Source of the DNA: Sistotremastrum niveocremeum HHB9708
Taxonomy: Eukaryota > Basidiomycota > Agaricomycetes > Sistotremastrales > Sistotremastraceae
DNA length: 64,000 nt
Reading direction: 5' to 3'
Assembly: GCA_001630475.1 (NCBI GenBank)
Contig: KV419445.1
Location: 117,166 to 181,165 of the forward strand
The position numbers were made by a program, and so were the translations under genes. The first letter of the stretch is position 1. Each line of letters opens with the position of its first letter. Positions 19,428-31,736 of this stretch are shown one piece after another. The notes beneath the pieces were generated by a model. That model searched no databases, was not told the origin of the DNA, and saw only the letters and a list, made by a program, of their open reading frames with translations.

Positions 19428-22427
19428 ATGGCCGACTCATTCGCAGACCTCTGGAATGCATCTGCACCCCCCACATCCAGCTCATCATCCTCATCAAAGC
19501 TCCCATTAACCCAACAAAAACTCCCACAACAACCTCCCCACAAGAAATATGACGCTTTCTCAATCTTAGCCTCCTCAGGCTCTAATACACCTCGTTCCAT
19601 CACGCCGGGCACAGGTGCATCTAGGCTTACGCCTCCTGTTGCTGCTGCTGTTCAAAGTCAACGTTCGGGAGACGCGTTCAATGATTTGTTATCGTTTGGA
19701 AGCGGGAGTGGGACGAATACGACTACGACGAGTCCGAATAGGAATTTGAGCCTTGCAGATCGTCAAGCGAAATTGTCGAAAGTTGCGCTGCCAACAGTCA
19801 CGGTGCAGGGCTCGAATAAAGCCTCTGATGCGTTCTGGGATCAATTCGGCGACTCAGGCGCAGGTGCAGGTGCTCAAGGAAGTGTAGGGGGGTCTCAGCA
19901 GGAAGATGAGTGGGACCTTAATCTTTTATCTGCAAAGCCTGCCCCCCTTCGGTCCTCATCGGCTTCCCCATCTCCATCGCCTTCGCCACTACCCCAGCCA
20001 GCACCTACACTTGCCCAGCCAAGTTCATCAGATCCATTCGACTTTGACTCACTCGTGTCATCTTCTACTCCCGAGCCGAGGGCATCGAACCGGGGTGCCG
20101 ATACATTGCTGGATGACACGTTCGGTGAGAACGAATTTAGCGGAGGGAACGGGAACGAATATGGAGGAGAGGATGATGGAGATGATATCCTAGGTCTACT
20201 CGCGAAACCCGTCTCTCAATCTCGTCGAACACCATCCCCATCCCCATCGCCACACACACTCCCCATCCCCTCTTCCCAAACCCAACGCCGAACTCCATCC
20301 CCCCAGCCCCCCTCTCGAAAAACCACGACGCGACCGATATCAAGGGCCGCAAGTCCACCGCCTCATATTATAGGTCAAATTGTGGAGATGGGATATTCAC
20401 CTTCACAAGCGCGTGTTGCGCTCGCTGCTACGGAGAGCGGTGTGGACGTGCAGGGTGCTCTAGAAATTCTACTCGCGCAGGCTGGATCTGGGGCTCCAGC
20501 CCAAGAAAGAGAACGGGACAGGGAGCCAGAATCAGAGAGGGGGGCGGCGCGATATGGGGGTGGTGATTCGGATAGCGAGGAAGAAAGAAGAAGACAAAGA
20601 CAGAAAGCACGTCGTCAAGGGCCTTCGAGATCTTCGGTGGAGCCTTCGAATGCATCACATTCTTTGCGTCAACAAAATTCATCTCAATCCCAAACGCAAT
20701 CCACCACCGGAACCGGAAATCTAACGGATCTCCTTCCCCCCGAACTCAGTGTTCAAGCTGATAAACTTCTCAGTCAAGCGACCGAGCTCGGGAAGGGGAT
20801 GTTTAATCGTGCGGGTGCATTCTGGAGAGATGGACGACAGAAGGCTATGAAAGCATATGAAGAACGAGCTAGGACACCTGGCTCTGGGGACCAGTCGAAC
20901 TCGGGTTACGGACGAGAGGGTAACGGAAACGGCAATGGGGGTGGGAAGAGGCCGGCGTGGATGAGTGGTGGCGATGGTGACGCTGATGTCGGCAGTCCTG
21001 AGGGTGGTGCTGGGGGAGGAGGATTTAAAGACGACTCAAGCTCGGATGATGAGAGGTCGAGGCCGGAGAGTATACAGAGTAGTGCGAGCGCGAGTATGAC
21101 TCGTCTGCCTTCAAATTCGTCTTCTCGGCCTCCGCTTCGAGAACCACCTCCCAGTCGATCACCTGCTCCTCCTTCTGCTCCCGCTCCATCGGTCTATAAA
21201 TCCTCTCTACGGCGGGGGCCGACACCGACAGCACGACAAGCATCTTCATCTTCTTCTCAATTCCAGCTCCCATCGCAAACACGGCCCTCTCAACCCATCC
21301 TCCCACCTTCCTCCTCCTCCTCAAAACCCTCCCGCCCCCCAATCCCCGCAACACCCTCCCAAATCACCCTCTCCACCCAACACATACGCACCGCCCAATC
21401 CCACTCCACGCAAGGAGCATACTCATCAGCTTCCGAATCCTACACCAAGGCTTTAGCAGCGTTACCGGAAGGACATGTGTTGAGTGTTGAAGTGCTTATT
21501 GGGAGAGCGAAAGCTAGGGGGGGATGTGGGGAGTCGAGAGGAGTGGTCGAAGACTGTAGTTTGGTTCTCGGGATGATCAAAGAAGGTATATCAGCGAGTG
21601 AATGGGCGAGTCTACCCGCTCTTCCTTCTCCCGGAAGCGCCGGACCTGGATCTGGGAATGGATCTGGGAATGGAGGGCCGAAACGAAGATTAGATACGGT
21701 GGAGAGTGAAGTGAGAAAACTACGGGCGATGGCGTATGAACAGATGGAGAAGTGGAAGGATGCGAAGGATGATTGGGAGAAGATTGGTGGGATGAATGTC
21801 CCAAGGGAAGTGGATCAGGGGACGAGGAAGGAAGCTATTGGTGGTGCTGGGAGATGTCGGAAGATCCTCGCTCCTCCTCCTCCTCCCGCTTCTGGCCCTT
21901 CCGCACTACCATCATCTTCGAAATCGAGACCAACGCCCAAACCAAAGCCAGCGAATCTATCCTCCAAAGCTCCTGCGACTTCCTCCTCATCGAGTAAACC
22001 AAGCGAAGCAGTCGCCCGACTCCGCGCACAAGCTTCCCAAGCCGAATCCGAATCCAACCTCGCCTCATCCCTAAAAGACACCGTCGACGCCCGTCTCGCT
22101 TCCTGGCGCGGTGGCAAACAACAAAATCTCCGCGCTTTACTCGCGTCTCTCGATCTTGTCCTATGGGAAGAAGTGGGATGGAAAAAAGTGGGGATGCATG
22201 AGCTTGTTACGGAAGGGCAGGTTAAGAAGGTTTATGTTAGGGCTATTGCGAAGGTTCATCCTGATAAGGTTCGTCTTTTCCTTTTCCTTTAAGTGAGGTC
22301 AATTTGATGGGGCTGATTGGGTTGATGCGGGTAGTTGAGTGTGGGGAATTCGACGGTTGAGCAGAGGATGATTGCGAATGATGTTTTTGGGACGTTGAAT
22401 GAGGCTTGGATAGCTATGCAGGGGTAG
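19428..22427 (+). CDS. SWA2: auxilin/Swa2-like clathrin-uncoating J-protein
   Basis: About 977 residues from a long exon and a short last one; the intron is 22269-22334 and splits the J-domain just after HPDK. The N-terminal third is disordered, with clathrin/adaptor-type motifs (FNDLLSFG, DPFDFDSL, LGLLAK, LTDLLPPE). A UBA domain lies near residues 309-350 (IVEMGYSPSQARVALAATE). A low-complexity Ser/Pro stretch and a TPR-like region near residues 645-800 (AYSSASESYTKALAALPEGH) follow. The C-terminal J-domain reads WKKVGMHELVTEGQVKKVYVRA...VHPDK and ends NEAWIAMQG. UBA-TPR-J is exactly the order of yeast Swa2/auxilin, which recruits Hsp70 to clathrin-coated vesicles. It is a single-copy housekeeping gene with strong Ser/Pro bias. 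The start is the first Met and fits the conserved MADSFADLW opening. Confidence 0.9.
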
Positions 22428-22528
22428 TCTAAGAACTTGGGAGCTTAAAGTCGATACTGTGGAACGGGCATTGTTCGCGGGTTGGAGTTCGTGGTGGTGG
22501 GAGCTAGCTGCTGGATGTCGATATGGGG

Positions 22529-22560
22529 TATGGTATATGGTATATGGTATATGGTATACG
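22529..22560 (+). repeat. tandem GGTATAT repeat
   Basis: Four near-perfect copies of a 7-base unit in the 3' flank of the auxilin-like gene. A simple short tandem repeat. Confidence 0.7.
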
Positions 22561-22796
22561 TATTCAGAGTCGTATGGTGTGTCGTTAGATTAAATTAGAA
22601 TTAGATGGAGGGATATACATGATACGATACATCAGATGATGCTCGAAAGTGAAGACTCGAAGTCTACGATGCGATGCTCTCTCAATATCCATATTGATAG
22701 CGCATATTTGATACCGGTAGTAGCTACCATGCATGCATGTACAAACCAGCCCCTCCGAATCGGCCTACAGCTCAGACAATTCCTTATAGTTACTCG

Positions 22797-22848
22797 AGTA
22801 TACCGTACCCTCCCCGCTTCGCTCAAAGCTTCGCTCGTACGGTATACT
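22797..22848. repeat. perfect 12-bp inverted repeat (hairpin)
   Basis: AGTATACCGTAC at 22797-22808 pairs with GTACGGTATACT at 22837-22848 across a 28-nt loop that itself contains GCTTCGCTC twice. No T-run follows. It could be a small element's remnant or a structured 3' region. Confidence 0.55.
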
Positions 22849-23465
22849 GACAATATGAGGGTGATTGAGATGTAGATTGAGATGAACTTTGAGCGACAAC
22901 ACCGACAAGACTGACACCGACACCGACACCGACACTCGATACAATTCAACAAATCAACAAATCAAATCCAACTCGATGTACGTGTAAGTTAGGCACTGGC
23001 GACTCGTGACTGGTGACTCGTAAAGTATGATAGCGCTAGCAGTCCGCTGTCATGAAGGATGGAGGATGACATGACTTCCGATTCTTAAATTCAGTTTCTT
23101 GTGAATGCGACGAAAGGTCTGTATATTAGTATTGGGATCCCTTGAGAGGAGATATCGTTTTGTACGTGTACAGTGTGGTTCTCGTTGGATGGAGCTGATC
23201 GACTTGAAGTTATACTCATGTTCATCGTATTACTAGTAATAATAATAGTAATAAAAGCAGTACGACTCGCAATTGCAAGATAAAGAAGCGATCAGGTTGA
23301 TATATATCGACTGAACGTTACTTCTATACGCAGAATGAACGTCGTACACTAGTATTGATAAAAAATGCTCAAGCTCAAGCTCAACCAAAAGAATCAAACC
23401 AGCAGAACATGAATATTGCTCATAAGTAAGCGATGGGAAGGCGGAAATTGAAACTGGAAAAATGT

Positions 23466-23546
23466 GTCCGTGCTGTGAGTCGAACACAGGGCTCTTCGGG
23501 ATTGCGAGACCACAACGAAGTGATTTAACCACTAATCGACACGGAC
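23466..23546 (-). tRNA. tRNA-His (GTG) with 10-nt intron
   Basis: A cloverleaf on the minus strand: acceptor GTCCGTG/CACGGAC, D-arm GATT...AATC, anticodon stem CTTCG/CGAAG and T-arm CTGTG TTCGACT CACAG. The loop reads TTGTGG, a 10-base insertion TCTCGCAATC, then C. The insertion is in the canonical intron place just 3' of position 37. TTGTGG is the usual histidine anticodon context. The discriminator is A and no CCA is encoded, as expected in a nuclear gene. Confidence 0.85.
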
Positions 23547-23823
23547 GCTTTCTCGTCTTTCCCTCCTTCTCTTTCTAGCCTTATCCCCTCCGGACGGGTG
23601 CTATCTCGGTATCCAATAAAGAGACCGTTTAACTTTCAAGATCAGCTGGATCAGTCCCACGATCGGTATATGCGTATTTGGTCGGTGGAGGATACCCCTC
23701 CGCAGGACGGGCATATAGCGACGCGTATCGGCGCTTAGACCGCTAAGAGCTTGCTTTATCCCCCCTCCTCTCTCCCTCTCAAACGTTTATACTGAACGTT
23801 GTATCTGAACGATAGGAACGAGG

Positions 23824-25044
23824 ATGACTGTGAGGACAAGATCGCAGAAGGAGATCGACGTGTTTGCGCTTGGACGACTCGGAGCGGAGGCTTATGATCA
23901 AGCTCAAGCGCAACAGGTCACTCAGGATGAGATCAGTTCGTTCTTTGACGGGATCGGATCGAGCGCTGGTCTTTCTCTACCGTCGACGTCTGGGTCTGGC
24001 GATGTAGACCTGTGTGTGGGTGTGAGCGTGTTGGGGACGGGGCTGGAGAGTGCAAGTGCGAGTGAATGGCCGAATGACTTGGAATGGTTAGCGAACGAAT
24101 GTCCCAGTCAAGCGACATCTTCGTCTTATGGTTGGACTTACAGACTAGAACCTCAATTAACTCACATTTCTTCTATCAGATTTCGATGCGCTCTTTGCGT
24201 CCTGCATGTCCGATTTCCCTGTTGCGATCCCTCCAATCCCTACATCGTCGATCTCTCTCCCTCCGATGGCTTCGACTTCGACGCTGACTTCCTGTGATCC
24301 TTCCCCGCCGTCATTCTACTCCTCACAATCCCATCAACAACCCTCTTCATCAACACCATATCACTCACCAAGTCCCACACCGTCCAGAGATTCCCCTCAT
24401 CCCTCTCAATCACAGTCACAATCTAAATCCCAACCGGGCACGGGCGGTCGCGTAGATAAGAAACGTCTCCGCTCCGAAAAGCGTCTTCAAGTCGAAAAAC
24501 GCTCACATCTGAAGAAGAGAGATGCAGGGAATCAACTTGTTGCGTATATCAAGGAGAATGTTCCGCAGAGTGAGGCGGGACTTGTGAAGGGTGTTGCGGA
24601 CGCTGCTACCCGCGCTATAGAGATGATGACGTATGTTTTCCTTCCACCTTCATCTTTTCACCATCTGACTCTTACCTTCGATAGTGACTTGAAGTGCGTC
24701 CCCCCCTTCTATATCGTTTCTTCCTTTATCGATCTGACCCCTCTCCCCCTTTCTCTAGAGCCCATACAAAACTCGTCGTCTCACAACTCGCAGACTCAAA
24801 TACCCAACTCGCCCTCGAGCTCACGCGAAATCGTGAACTGTCCCACCGCGTCCTATCCCTCGAAGCGCTCGTGAGGCAATACCACATGAGCTCACGACGG
24901 ATCCCATTGCCGGTTCGCCGAGAAGAACAGGTGCAGGTACCAAAGCGAGAAGAGGACTGTGATGGGATTTTGACGTCGACGTCGAGTGTTCGTGGGGAGA
25001 GTGTTAAAGAAGAGGATGTGGAGAGTAAGAGTAATGTTCTGTGA
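23824..25044 (+). CDS. divergent bHLH-leucine-zipper-like protein A
   Basis: Exons: 23824-24130, 24180 to about 24630, a 9-nt microexon (TGACTTGAA, encoding most of T-D-L-K), then the last exon to 25044. Joins are G|GTTGGA to TCAG|AT, AC|GTATGT and AA|GTGCGT. The N-terminus is acidic; a Ser/Pro/Gln low-complexity stretch precedes a basic segment KKRLRSEKRLQVEKRSHLKKR. Then come a helix (NQLVAYIKENVP), a loop, a second helix (GLVKGVADAATRAIEMM) and a heptad-type helix (VVSQLADSNTQLALEL). The order basic-helix-loop-helix-zipper suggests a DNA-binding dimer, though the canonical bHLH residues are only partly kept. It is a paralogue of the genes at 34070, 35568 and 44166. The bHLH-zipper reading is an inference. 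Confidence 0.7.
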
Positions 25045-25679
25045 TATCTCTTTGATTTGATTTCATTTTTGGATTGTATTTCGCCTGTGTACGTCATGGA
25101 CACTGGGCTTGCTATTATCTTCTTTATTCTTCTTCCTTTTTCTCTCTTGCATGTTGACATTGTTGTGTCGTGTTGTCCTTGTCCCTGGTTCTGTTTCCGT
25201 TTTGTCTTGTTCTGCCTTTCTGTTGCTGTGGTCTCGCTAAAATAATATCCCTTCTTGGATCTTTGTCTTGTATAACCTGATGTTGTAATGACATCTTTTG
25301 AAAATCTCACGTATCTGAGCTTATATACTGCATTGTGTATCCGCGAATGTCTTCAAGATGCTCAGAATGGGCGTGTTGCCTTACTCGCGGGACCAAATAA
25401 TTTTACATGGACAATTGCCGGAGCATTTTGACCACTAATATTCCTCTGTCTAAGATTTCTTGGGGCAGAGAACAGTTCGGCTTCAAGGCCACATGTACAT
25501 TTTGTTCCATATTTTGGTGAACCGGTGAATGGACAAAGAGCTCGAGACCGATTGAGCGCCTAACTCTTCGACCAAATGGTAATGACGTAATCACGACGCG
25601 CGGTGCCCTTTACCCTTGTCGAGTCTTTCCTGCTTCACGCCGTCGCTCATTATCAGTCTGCTCTAGATAAATTCAATCG
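25045..25679. other. intergenic spacer
   Basis: A T-rich 3' region, then an unremarkable spacer. No supported gene. Confidence 0.4.
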
Positions 25680-27527
25680 ATGTCTGGTGTGGACAGAGTC
25701 AAGCCTGATGTCCCTGCTAGGTTAGGAGATCTGCCTAAGTTCTGTGAAAAACTCAAGACGATGCTGGCAAACTCAATGTGCGTACCTTTCATCCTTCGCA
25801 TGATGTGCTCGAGCTGAGGAAGCTTGAAACTCGTGCAGTCATGTCCAGACTCACGATTTAGACGATCTCGATGAAGCAGCCCGCGTCGCTCGAGAAAGTG
25901 AGTCAGATACGATCACGCGACACGTTTTTCTCGCTACTATCGATCATCCCATCCACAGCTTTCGAATTCGTCGACTTACGAATTGGAAGAGCTATACAGA
26001 TTGTCAAGACCAACTTTAATCGAAGAGCACCAGTGGAGCGTTTACACGACGAACTCATCCTAGAGATTCTCAAATATTGCGTGCCATTGAAAGAGAAGAA
26101 GCTTCCTTCAGCATTCGCGGTGTACGTCTCACATCCTCTTTCACGATATGTAACTCAAGCTATTCATTAGGTGCGCTAGATGGAGACATATGGCGAACAG
26201 TTCCCCAGCGCTGTGGACGAAGATGTACCTGCCTATGCCGCCCGAATGGTATTCAATATTCGTTAAACGTAGCGGAAACAGTCTTTTGGAGGTTCACCTC
26301 TCAAATTGGAAGATCCAAGACAACCAAAGTAGTTGTCAATTACTTGGAGAGAACTTACGTCAGCTCGCGCCTCGGATTGCAAATTTGCACATGTTCTGGG
26401 TACCAAGCTTCGATCATCACGGCCTTGACAAATTTCTCGCATCTCACGCTACAGACCTAGAATTTCCTGCACTCGAAATCGCTGAGTTCCGCGAATCATC
26501 CCCTCGAGACAAGCCTACGATTGTCCTACGCACCCCCGCTCTTCGAAAGCTCACCATGGATATGAATACCAACTTCGCACCAGACGTCATCACCGATAAC
26601 GTGACCGATTTGAAAATCCGCTCGTCTTCTCAGAAATCGCACGAAATCATACCTTTACTTGCTGGTTTCCCCCAACTCGAACATTGTGACATATTTACCT
26701 ACTCATTCGACCGCACTTCCTCGATTCTCCCTCCTCCCTCTATCATATCGCTAAAAAAACTGCAGAATATCTCCGTGAAGACCCTCAACGTATCCAGCGC
26801 AACCTACACACTGAATTGTCTTGATGTTCCGAAATCTGCGAGAATCGAGCTCGAGGTGACAGACAAGGAAGACGAGTCCGTCGGCCCTCTGATTGGTCCC
26901 CGTGTGTTAACGTGCGACGAACTCAATATTGGTGGTGGCGGTTATAGGAAGGTCGTCTTGACTCTCAAATCCGACTCGCAGCCTTCCCTTCAAATATCAG
27001 CAAACCATTTCAACTCTGCACTACTCTCCGAACTTGCTTCCTATCCGAGCAGTCTATCCCATTTCCGCTTCAAATATCATGCATTGCCTTCGTCCGATCA
27101 TCTCACTCAAGCGTTGACCTTTTGGTCCTCTCTCACCTCCATCTGTATATGGACCTGCGAACCGGATTTTGACAGATTCCTCGCCGTACTGTCAACCGAC
27201 CAACCCACACTCATATGTCCACAACTCGAGTCCCTGGAATGCACCGAGATAAAATTCACCCGCTCTCGAATGCTCGCGTTTCTAGAACTTCGGAAGGTCA
27301 GAGGAGTGCCACTTCGAGAATTGAAGACTACGAGAGGCTTTTCGAATCCTGATACGGAGGGGTTTGCGAAGTTGGTGGAGAGTCATGTGGAGGTCGATGC
27401 GGAACCGTCTGCGATGGAGCTCTTTTTCAAGGTATTCCCTGGTTTGCGAGGAGTGTGGGAAGGGCAGGGACCGGGTGAGGTGGATGAGCCGGATGATCAT
27501 GAACTTCATGAAGCTGGGACGGAGTAG
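25680..27527 (+). CDS. F-box/LRR-type protein
   Basis: Four exons. The start MSGVDRVKPDVPARLGDLPK and a second short exon (VQTHDLDDLDEAARVARE) lead into VERLHDELILEILKYCVPLKEK, an F-box helix pair. A splice at AFAV|CARWRHMANSSPALWTKM follows; the ARWRH...ALWT pattern is the usual continuation of agaricomycete F-box proteins. The remaining 400 residues are leucine-rich strands and helices typical of an LRR horseshoe (LRQLAPRIANLHMF, LRKLTMDM, LEHCDIF, LSHFRFK). F-box proteins present substrates to SCF ubiquitin ligases; the LRR part would choose the substrate. Agaricomycetes carry hundreds of these. The last 40 residues are acidic. The first two exon joins are less certain than the third. Confidence 0.78.
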
Positions 27528-28162
27528 GACGAAGCAAGGCACTCATGTTTCAAATTCAGAGAAGCGGCAGAGTGTCGTGTATCATAATTTGTATTATCGG
27601 ATCACTTCATCAGACCATGATAGGGTATTCGAAATCGTATTGCTAAATACTTTAGTTCAGTATCACGCACGAGTCACCAATGGTGAGCCGAAGAGTGGCG
27701 GCGAGCATCTGAGAGTATCAGATTATCCTTGAGAACGATCTAGAGGCACCCTCAGTCCCGACCAATTCGTCACTGGCCTTTAGATAATCGTTTCTGGTTA
27801 GTATAGTAATTATGAGTGCAACCGTGTTACGATTTGTCGCGAAGGCGAAAAGTCACACAAAATGCTGGTCTAGTACTCAGCTACGACTTCGCACAGTCAA
27901 CTTATGAGCGTAGACGAGTGATCTATCCTTCCCGGTCAAGCAGTTTCTCGTCCTCGCATATACCGACAGCATTGTCGGAAATTCCAAAAAAGAGGCCTTG
28001 CGCCCGGTCATACTCTTCACCGCAAAGATCTCCTGTTCGTCAAAAGATGTCCTGACTGTTTATGAACACAGATTTTGCCGCTCGATCGTCCAAACCGAAC
28101 GCGAGCCAAGAGTCCGCAAAGATCGAGAATTGATTTTCCGGAATGAAGAAAAATCGAAAAAT
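27528..28162. other. intergenic spacer
   Basis: No supported gene between the F-box gene and the tRNA-Gly. Confidence 0.4.
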
Positions 28163-28234
28163 TACACTGGAGGGGAATCGAACCCCTGCCACTTGCTTGG
28201 AAGGCAAGTATGATAACCATTTCACCACCAGTGT
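28163..28234 (-). tRNA. tRNA-Gly (TCC)
   Basis: Minus-strand cloverleaf: acceptor ACACTGG/CCAGTGT, D-arm with GGTTATCA, anticodon stem CTTGC/GCAAG around loop CTTCCAA (anticodon TCC), T-arm AGGGG TTCGATT CCCCT and discriminator A. No intron. The acceptor starts with A rather than the more usual G. Confidence 0.88.
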
Positions 28235-28407
28235 ATAGAACACAGGGGTCCACCATAACATCGATAGCTTCTTCCATCTTCGGCGCTACCTACTCGCGAC
28301 ATCGCCAACTCATCGCCATCGGCTGTAATGAATTCATCCCTTGATTCATCCTCAGCAAGCAGTTTCGCTTCACTCTCTTGCTCCCACCACCTTCCTTCAT
28401 CTGCGCT

Positions 28408-29853
28408 ATGTTATCGACAGTGGAGGAATATGTCGAGGCGCTCTCAACTTATTATGTTTATTTCATTCCTACGTTGATAGGATACATCATTGCAGCTCCT
28501 GCTGTCCTCACCGTACGTCCTTCGTCCAGTCTTTTCCACCGACAAGTGGACTACGCAACCCATTTACTTTCGGTCTTTTAGTATTGGATAGCTGTAGAGG
28601 CTACTCCGATTAATGATGCACCGGTGGACAGCAAGACGATATCTGATGTCAAGAAAGCTGCATTTCGACGTAAACTTGCACTATTCTCCACCTATGGGGT
28701 CGTGTATCTGCTCTTCATGGCGATGTTCATTCAAGACACAGATGGACCAATGGCTGTTAAAGTGACCATTCTTACTATAACTGCACTTTTGCTCAGTTTG
28801 GGTCAAACCTTGTCTTTGATTGTGGTCAGTCCGTTGGCACGCTTGCGACACAGTGACCTCGACTGACGCGTCCTTCAGTTCTTCGGACGTGAATGTACCT
28901 CCACGCAGTTTGTCGTTCGCCGCAAGTGTGATGGCAGTACGTCATTCATTCTTTCTGCTTCTTCACCGTTGAGTAACGCGATCACACTCAGGTGTCGACA
29001 CCGATGAATTGAAGAGCTCCGACCTGCAAACGCGAATGACACTGCTCGGACGTATGTTCCTCGTCGTCACGTTCTCTCTCCTCCTATCATGGAGTTCCCT
29101 CTTCTTTGGTATACGTAGTCTATTGGCCTTGTCCGCTATAGGCGTCGTATACGCTGTCAATCAAGAACAACGTTCCAAAATATCCATGAAGACAATGCTC
29201 ATCGTCTACCCTATCATCGTATGTCCCCGCCTCATCTCGGTATTGTCAGTCATAATGACACCTCATAGGCTATTTTCATCGCCTCCGGAGTAGGATATTT
29301 CATATCCCACACCTGCGGCCTCGGGCTTTGTGGAATATCCGACATTCCAAGCTTCTACACAACGAATGAAGTGGCAGTATTGATGGTGAGCTGGATGCAG
29401 TGGATCTTCACTGTCATCGCTGCTGCAAACCAAGGACCTCTCCTCCTCACTCTCTATCGTTTCGACTACCATAACGCCATCACATCTCAATCATCCATAC
29501 GTCCCAGATTACATTTATCTCCCCTTATCGACTCTCCTACTTCACGACCTTTGGGGGTTGGGGTTGTCATCCCTCCTAAATCCAAACTCCCCGCATTCTC
29601 AAAGCCTTACTTCACGAGCGCTATTCTCACATGGACCTTAATCCATTTCGGTGCTATCGTTTGGTTCCCCGCTGTTCATCCTGTGTTCCAATTCTTTTTC
29701 GCTCTCTTCGTTGGAGCGTGTGCGATGCTTTTCGTATCTTTGGTGACGTACGGTTTGGCGACGTACAGAGGGGAACGACAAGCTTTGTTGGCCTATAAGG
29801 AGAATTGGAAGCTCGACGTGCCTGGGCCTGTTATCGAGGAAATGACGAAGTAG
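28408..29853 (+). CDS. multi-pass membrane protein 1, signal-peptide-peptidase-like without catalytic Asp
   Basis: Six or so exons; the first join, ACC|GTACGT...TTTTAG|TATTGG, is in frame. About eight hydrophobic segments run through the protein, beginning YFIPTLIGYIIAAPAVLT. One region (LLALSAIGVVYAVNQEQRSKISMKTMLIVYPII) resembles SPP membrane helices 5-6, where the catalytic YD would sit; here it is YP. Later, IAAANQGPLLLTLYRFDYHN matches the SPP segment GLGD...P....LLRFD in spacing, with the RFD kept but the GxGD lost. The end HPVFQFFFALFVGACA occupies the place of the PAL helix. I infer a catalytically dead relative of the presenilin/SPP fold. It is the first of three tandem paralogues; the family call needs a profile or structure comparison. 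Confidence 0.6.
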
Positions 29854-30276
29854 AACTCTCATGGACGTCTTCCGAGAGTCGTTATTGCTCCCTTCCCCTT
29901 TGTCAATGTCGTGTTGCATGGACTCGTACGTTTTGATGTTTGCGCATGCTGCTTGCTTTTTGGCTTTCGTGTTATATATCGTTATCTTTAAATTCTATGC
30001 ATATAATTGTATCCTTTCGGTAGTTGTTAATCCAGTAATCAGAGGTCATCGTTTACTTATTCCTGAGTTAGTCTCAGAATTACTCGTGAAAATCTGCGCA
30101 GCGCAAGCCCGGACGGCATCAATCGGAGACGCTCGCCCGCCGGCCCTTTGCATAAGCATGCACCGCCATCCAATGTCCTCGTCGATAGGCCCACGCAAGG
30201 GCTCGACGGTCTTCAAGCTGCGGCACCTCTCACAGTCCACAGTCTTCTGACCAGGGCAACTTAAAGCACAACGTCG
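29854..30276. other. spacer between membrane proteins 1 and 2
   Basis: 3' UTR and promoter sequence; no supported gene. Confidence 0.4.
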
Positions 30277-31736
30277 ATGGTCACGAACACTATGACTAGC
30301 ATCCAGCATTACACGACGGCGTTCTCAGCGTACTACGCCTATTTTATTCCATCCTTGATAGGATACATCGTCGCAGCTCCTGCAGTCCTCACAGTACGCT
30401 CCTTCTCTCGCACTCCCATCCCGTGTAGGACCGACGCTGAGATTTTGCTGTAGTATTGGATCGCAACGCATGCGACGCCGCCTCACGAAGATCCCGTCAG
30501 TCTCAAAACAGCTCAAGACGTCCGACGAGCCGATATTCGAATGAAACTTATTGGATTCTTCGTCGCGCTAGTTCTAGTCATTCTATTCGGAACTTTTCCT
30601 GTCGTTTATCAAGCTGGATCTAAGGACCTTGTTGTGTTGGAGACTGTTTTGATTGGGACGGTGCTTGCTTTCGGACTGGCGATTTCTTTGATTGTGGTGA
30701 GTGTTATCAAACTCTATCTGGTGTCGTCATTATATGTTCGTGTAGTTCTTTGGTCGCGAGTTCACTGCTACACAATTCATCGTCCGGCGTAAAATAGACG
30801 GCAGTACGCCCCTCTCCCCTCTCCCCATCGCTCTCGCTCACCCACCACATGCTTAGACATCGAGACAGACGAGCAGCACAGCCCAGACCCGGCAGTCCGC
30901 CTCGCACTACGAGCCAGATTGACCCTTCTCGCCTGCTTCTCCCTCCTATGGGCTATCCTCTCCCTATTCCTCAACTTCCGTCTTCCAATTGCAATTTCGG
31001 CAATTGGAGTGACCTATGCGTTGAATCAGAATCAGCTTCCGAAAATATCGATGAAGCGATTCCTCATTTCCTATACCATTACCGTAAGTCACCCTACGAT
31101 CTATATCTCTCACCGAATGCTTAGTTTTTCGCACAGCCCATTCCTTTAGCTTTGATGTCACTGATTATGGTGTGTGTCGCCGCCAGCGATTCTCCTCCCT
31201 GGACACCCATTCCAGACCGCGGAACTTCCCGACGTGATGATGCTGCTTTGTGGATGGTATCCTGGACAGGATGGATCGTAGCGATGACGGCAGCAACCGT
31301 ATACGGACCACTACTCCTCACCATCTATCGCTTCGACTATCACAACTTCATCACAGACCACCCAGAAACAGAATCATCAATCCGATACACTCTTCAGACT
31401 TCCCCACCTATCGTATCTCCCACTGCAGGTCCTTTAGGAATGGGGGTACTTATCCCGCCTAAATCTCGACTTCCGGCGTTCCCGAAACCTTACTTCACGG
31501 TAGCCATTGGGACGTGGAGTGCTGTTCATCTCCTTGCGATGGTGTGGATGCCGATTTTGCCGAGTGTATATCAGTTCCTTTTCGCTCCTTTTGTGGGAGC
31601 TTGTGCGTTGCCCGTCGTCTGTCTGGCTGTTATCGGGGTTGGATGGCATCGCCGTGAATTGGAAATTTTGCTGGCTTATCAGGAAGAATGGACGATTGAT
31701 GAGAAGTCTCCCATCAGAGATTATGCATCCACCTGA
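30277..31736 (+). CDS. multi-pass membrane protein 2, SPP-like without catalytic Asp
   Basis: A paralogue of the preceding gene with the same exon plan: ACA|GTACGC...CTGTAG|TATTGG after YFIPSLIGYIVAAPAVLT. Shared landmarks are FFGREFTATQFIVRRKIDG, IAISAIGVTYALNQNQLPKISMK, GPLLLTIYRFDYHN, GVLIPPKSRLPAFPKPYFT and a final hydrophobic hairpin ending LAVIGVGW. The YD site reads YT and the GxGD site AMTAATVYGP, so both catalytic aspartates are again missing. Conservation of RFDYHN and PPKSRLPAFPKPYF between copies shows these residues are under constraint for some non-proteolytic role. The start Met at 30277 is upstream of a second Met; either could be used. Confidence 0.6.

Larger units (their letters stand above)
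22428..23465. other. intergenic with small repeats
   Basis: About 1 kb with no supported gene. It contains a 7-bp tandem repeat, a perfect 12-bp inverted repeat and a (GACACC)-type microsatellite at about 22912-22936. There are scattered trinucleotide AT runs near 23230. Confidence 0.5.

Noticed and set aside
19895-22117. Many long frames antisense or out of frame to the auxilin-like gene
   Set aside because: Explained by Ser/Pro-rich low-complexity codon use in the 954-codon frame.
28017-28277. Minus and plus frames over the tRNA-Gly
   Set aside because: Shadows of the tRNA gene, which has a complete cloverleaf.
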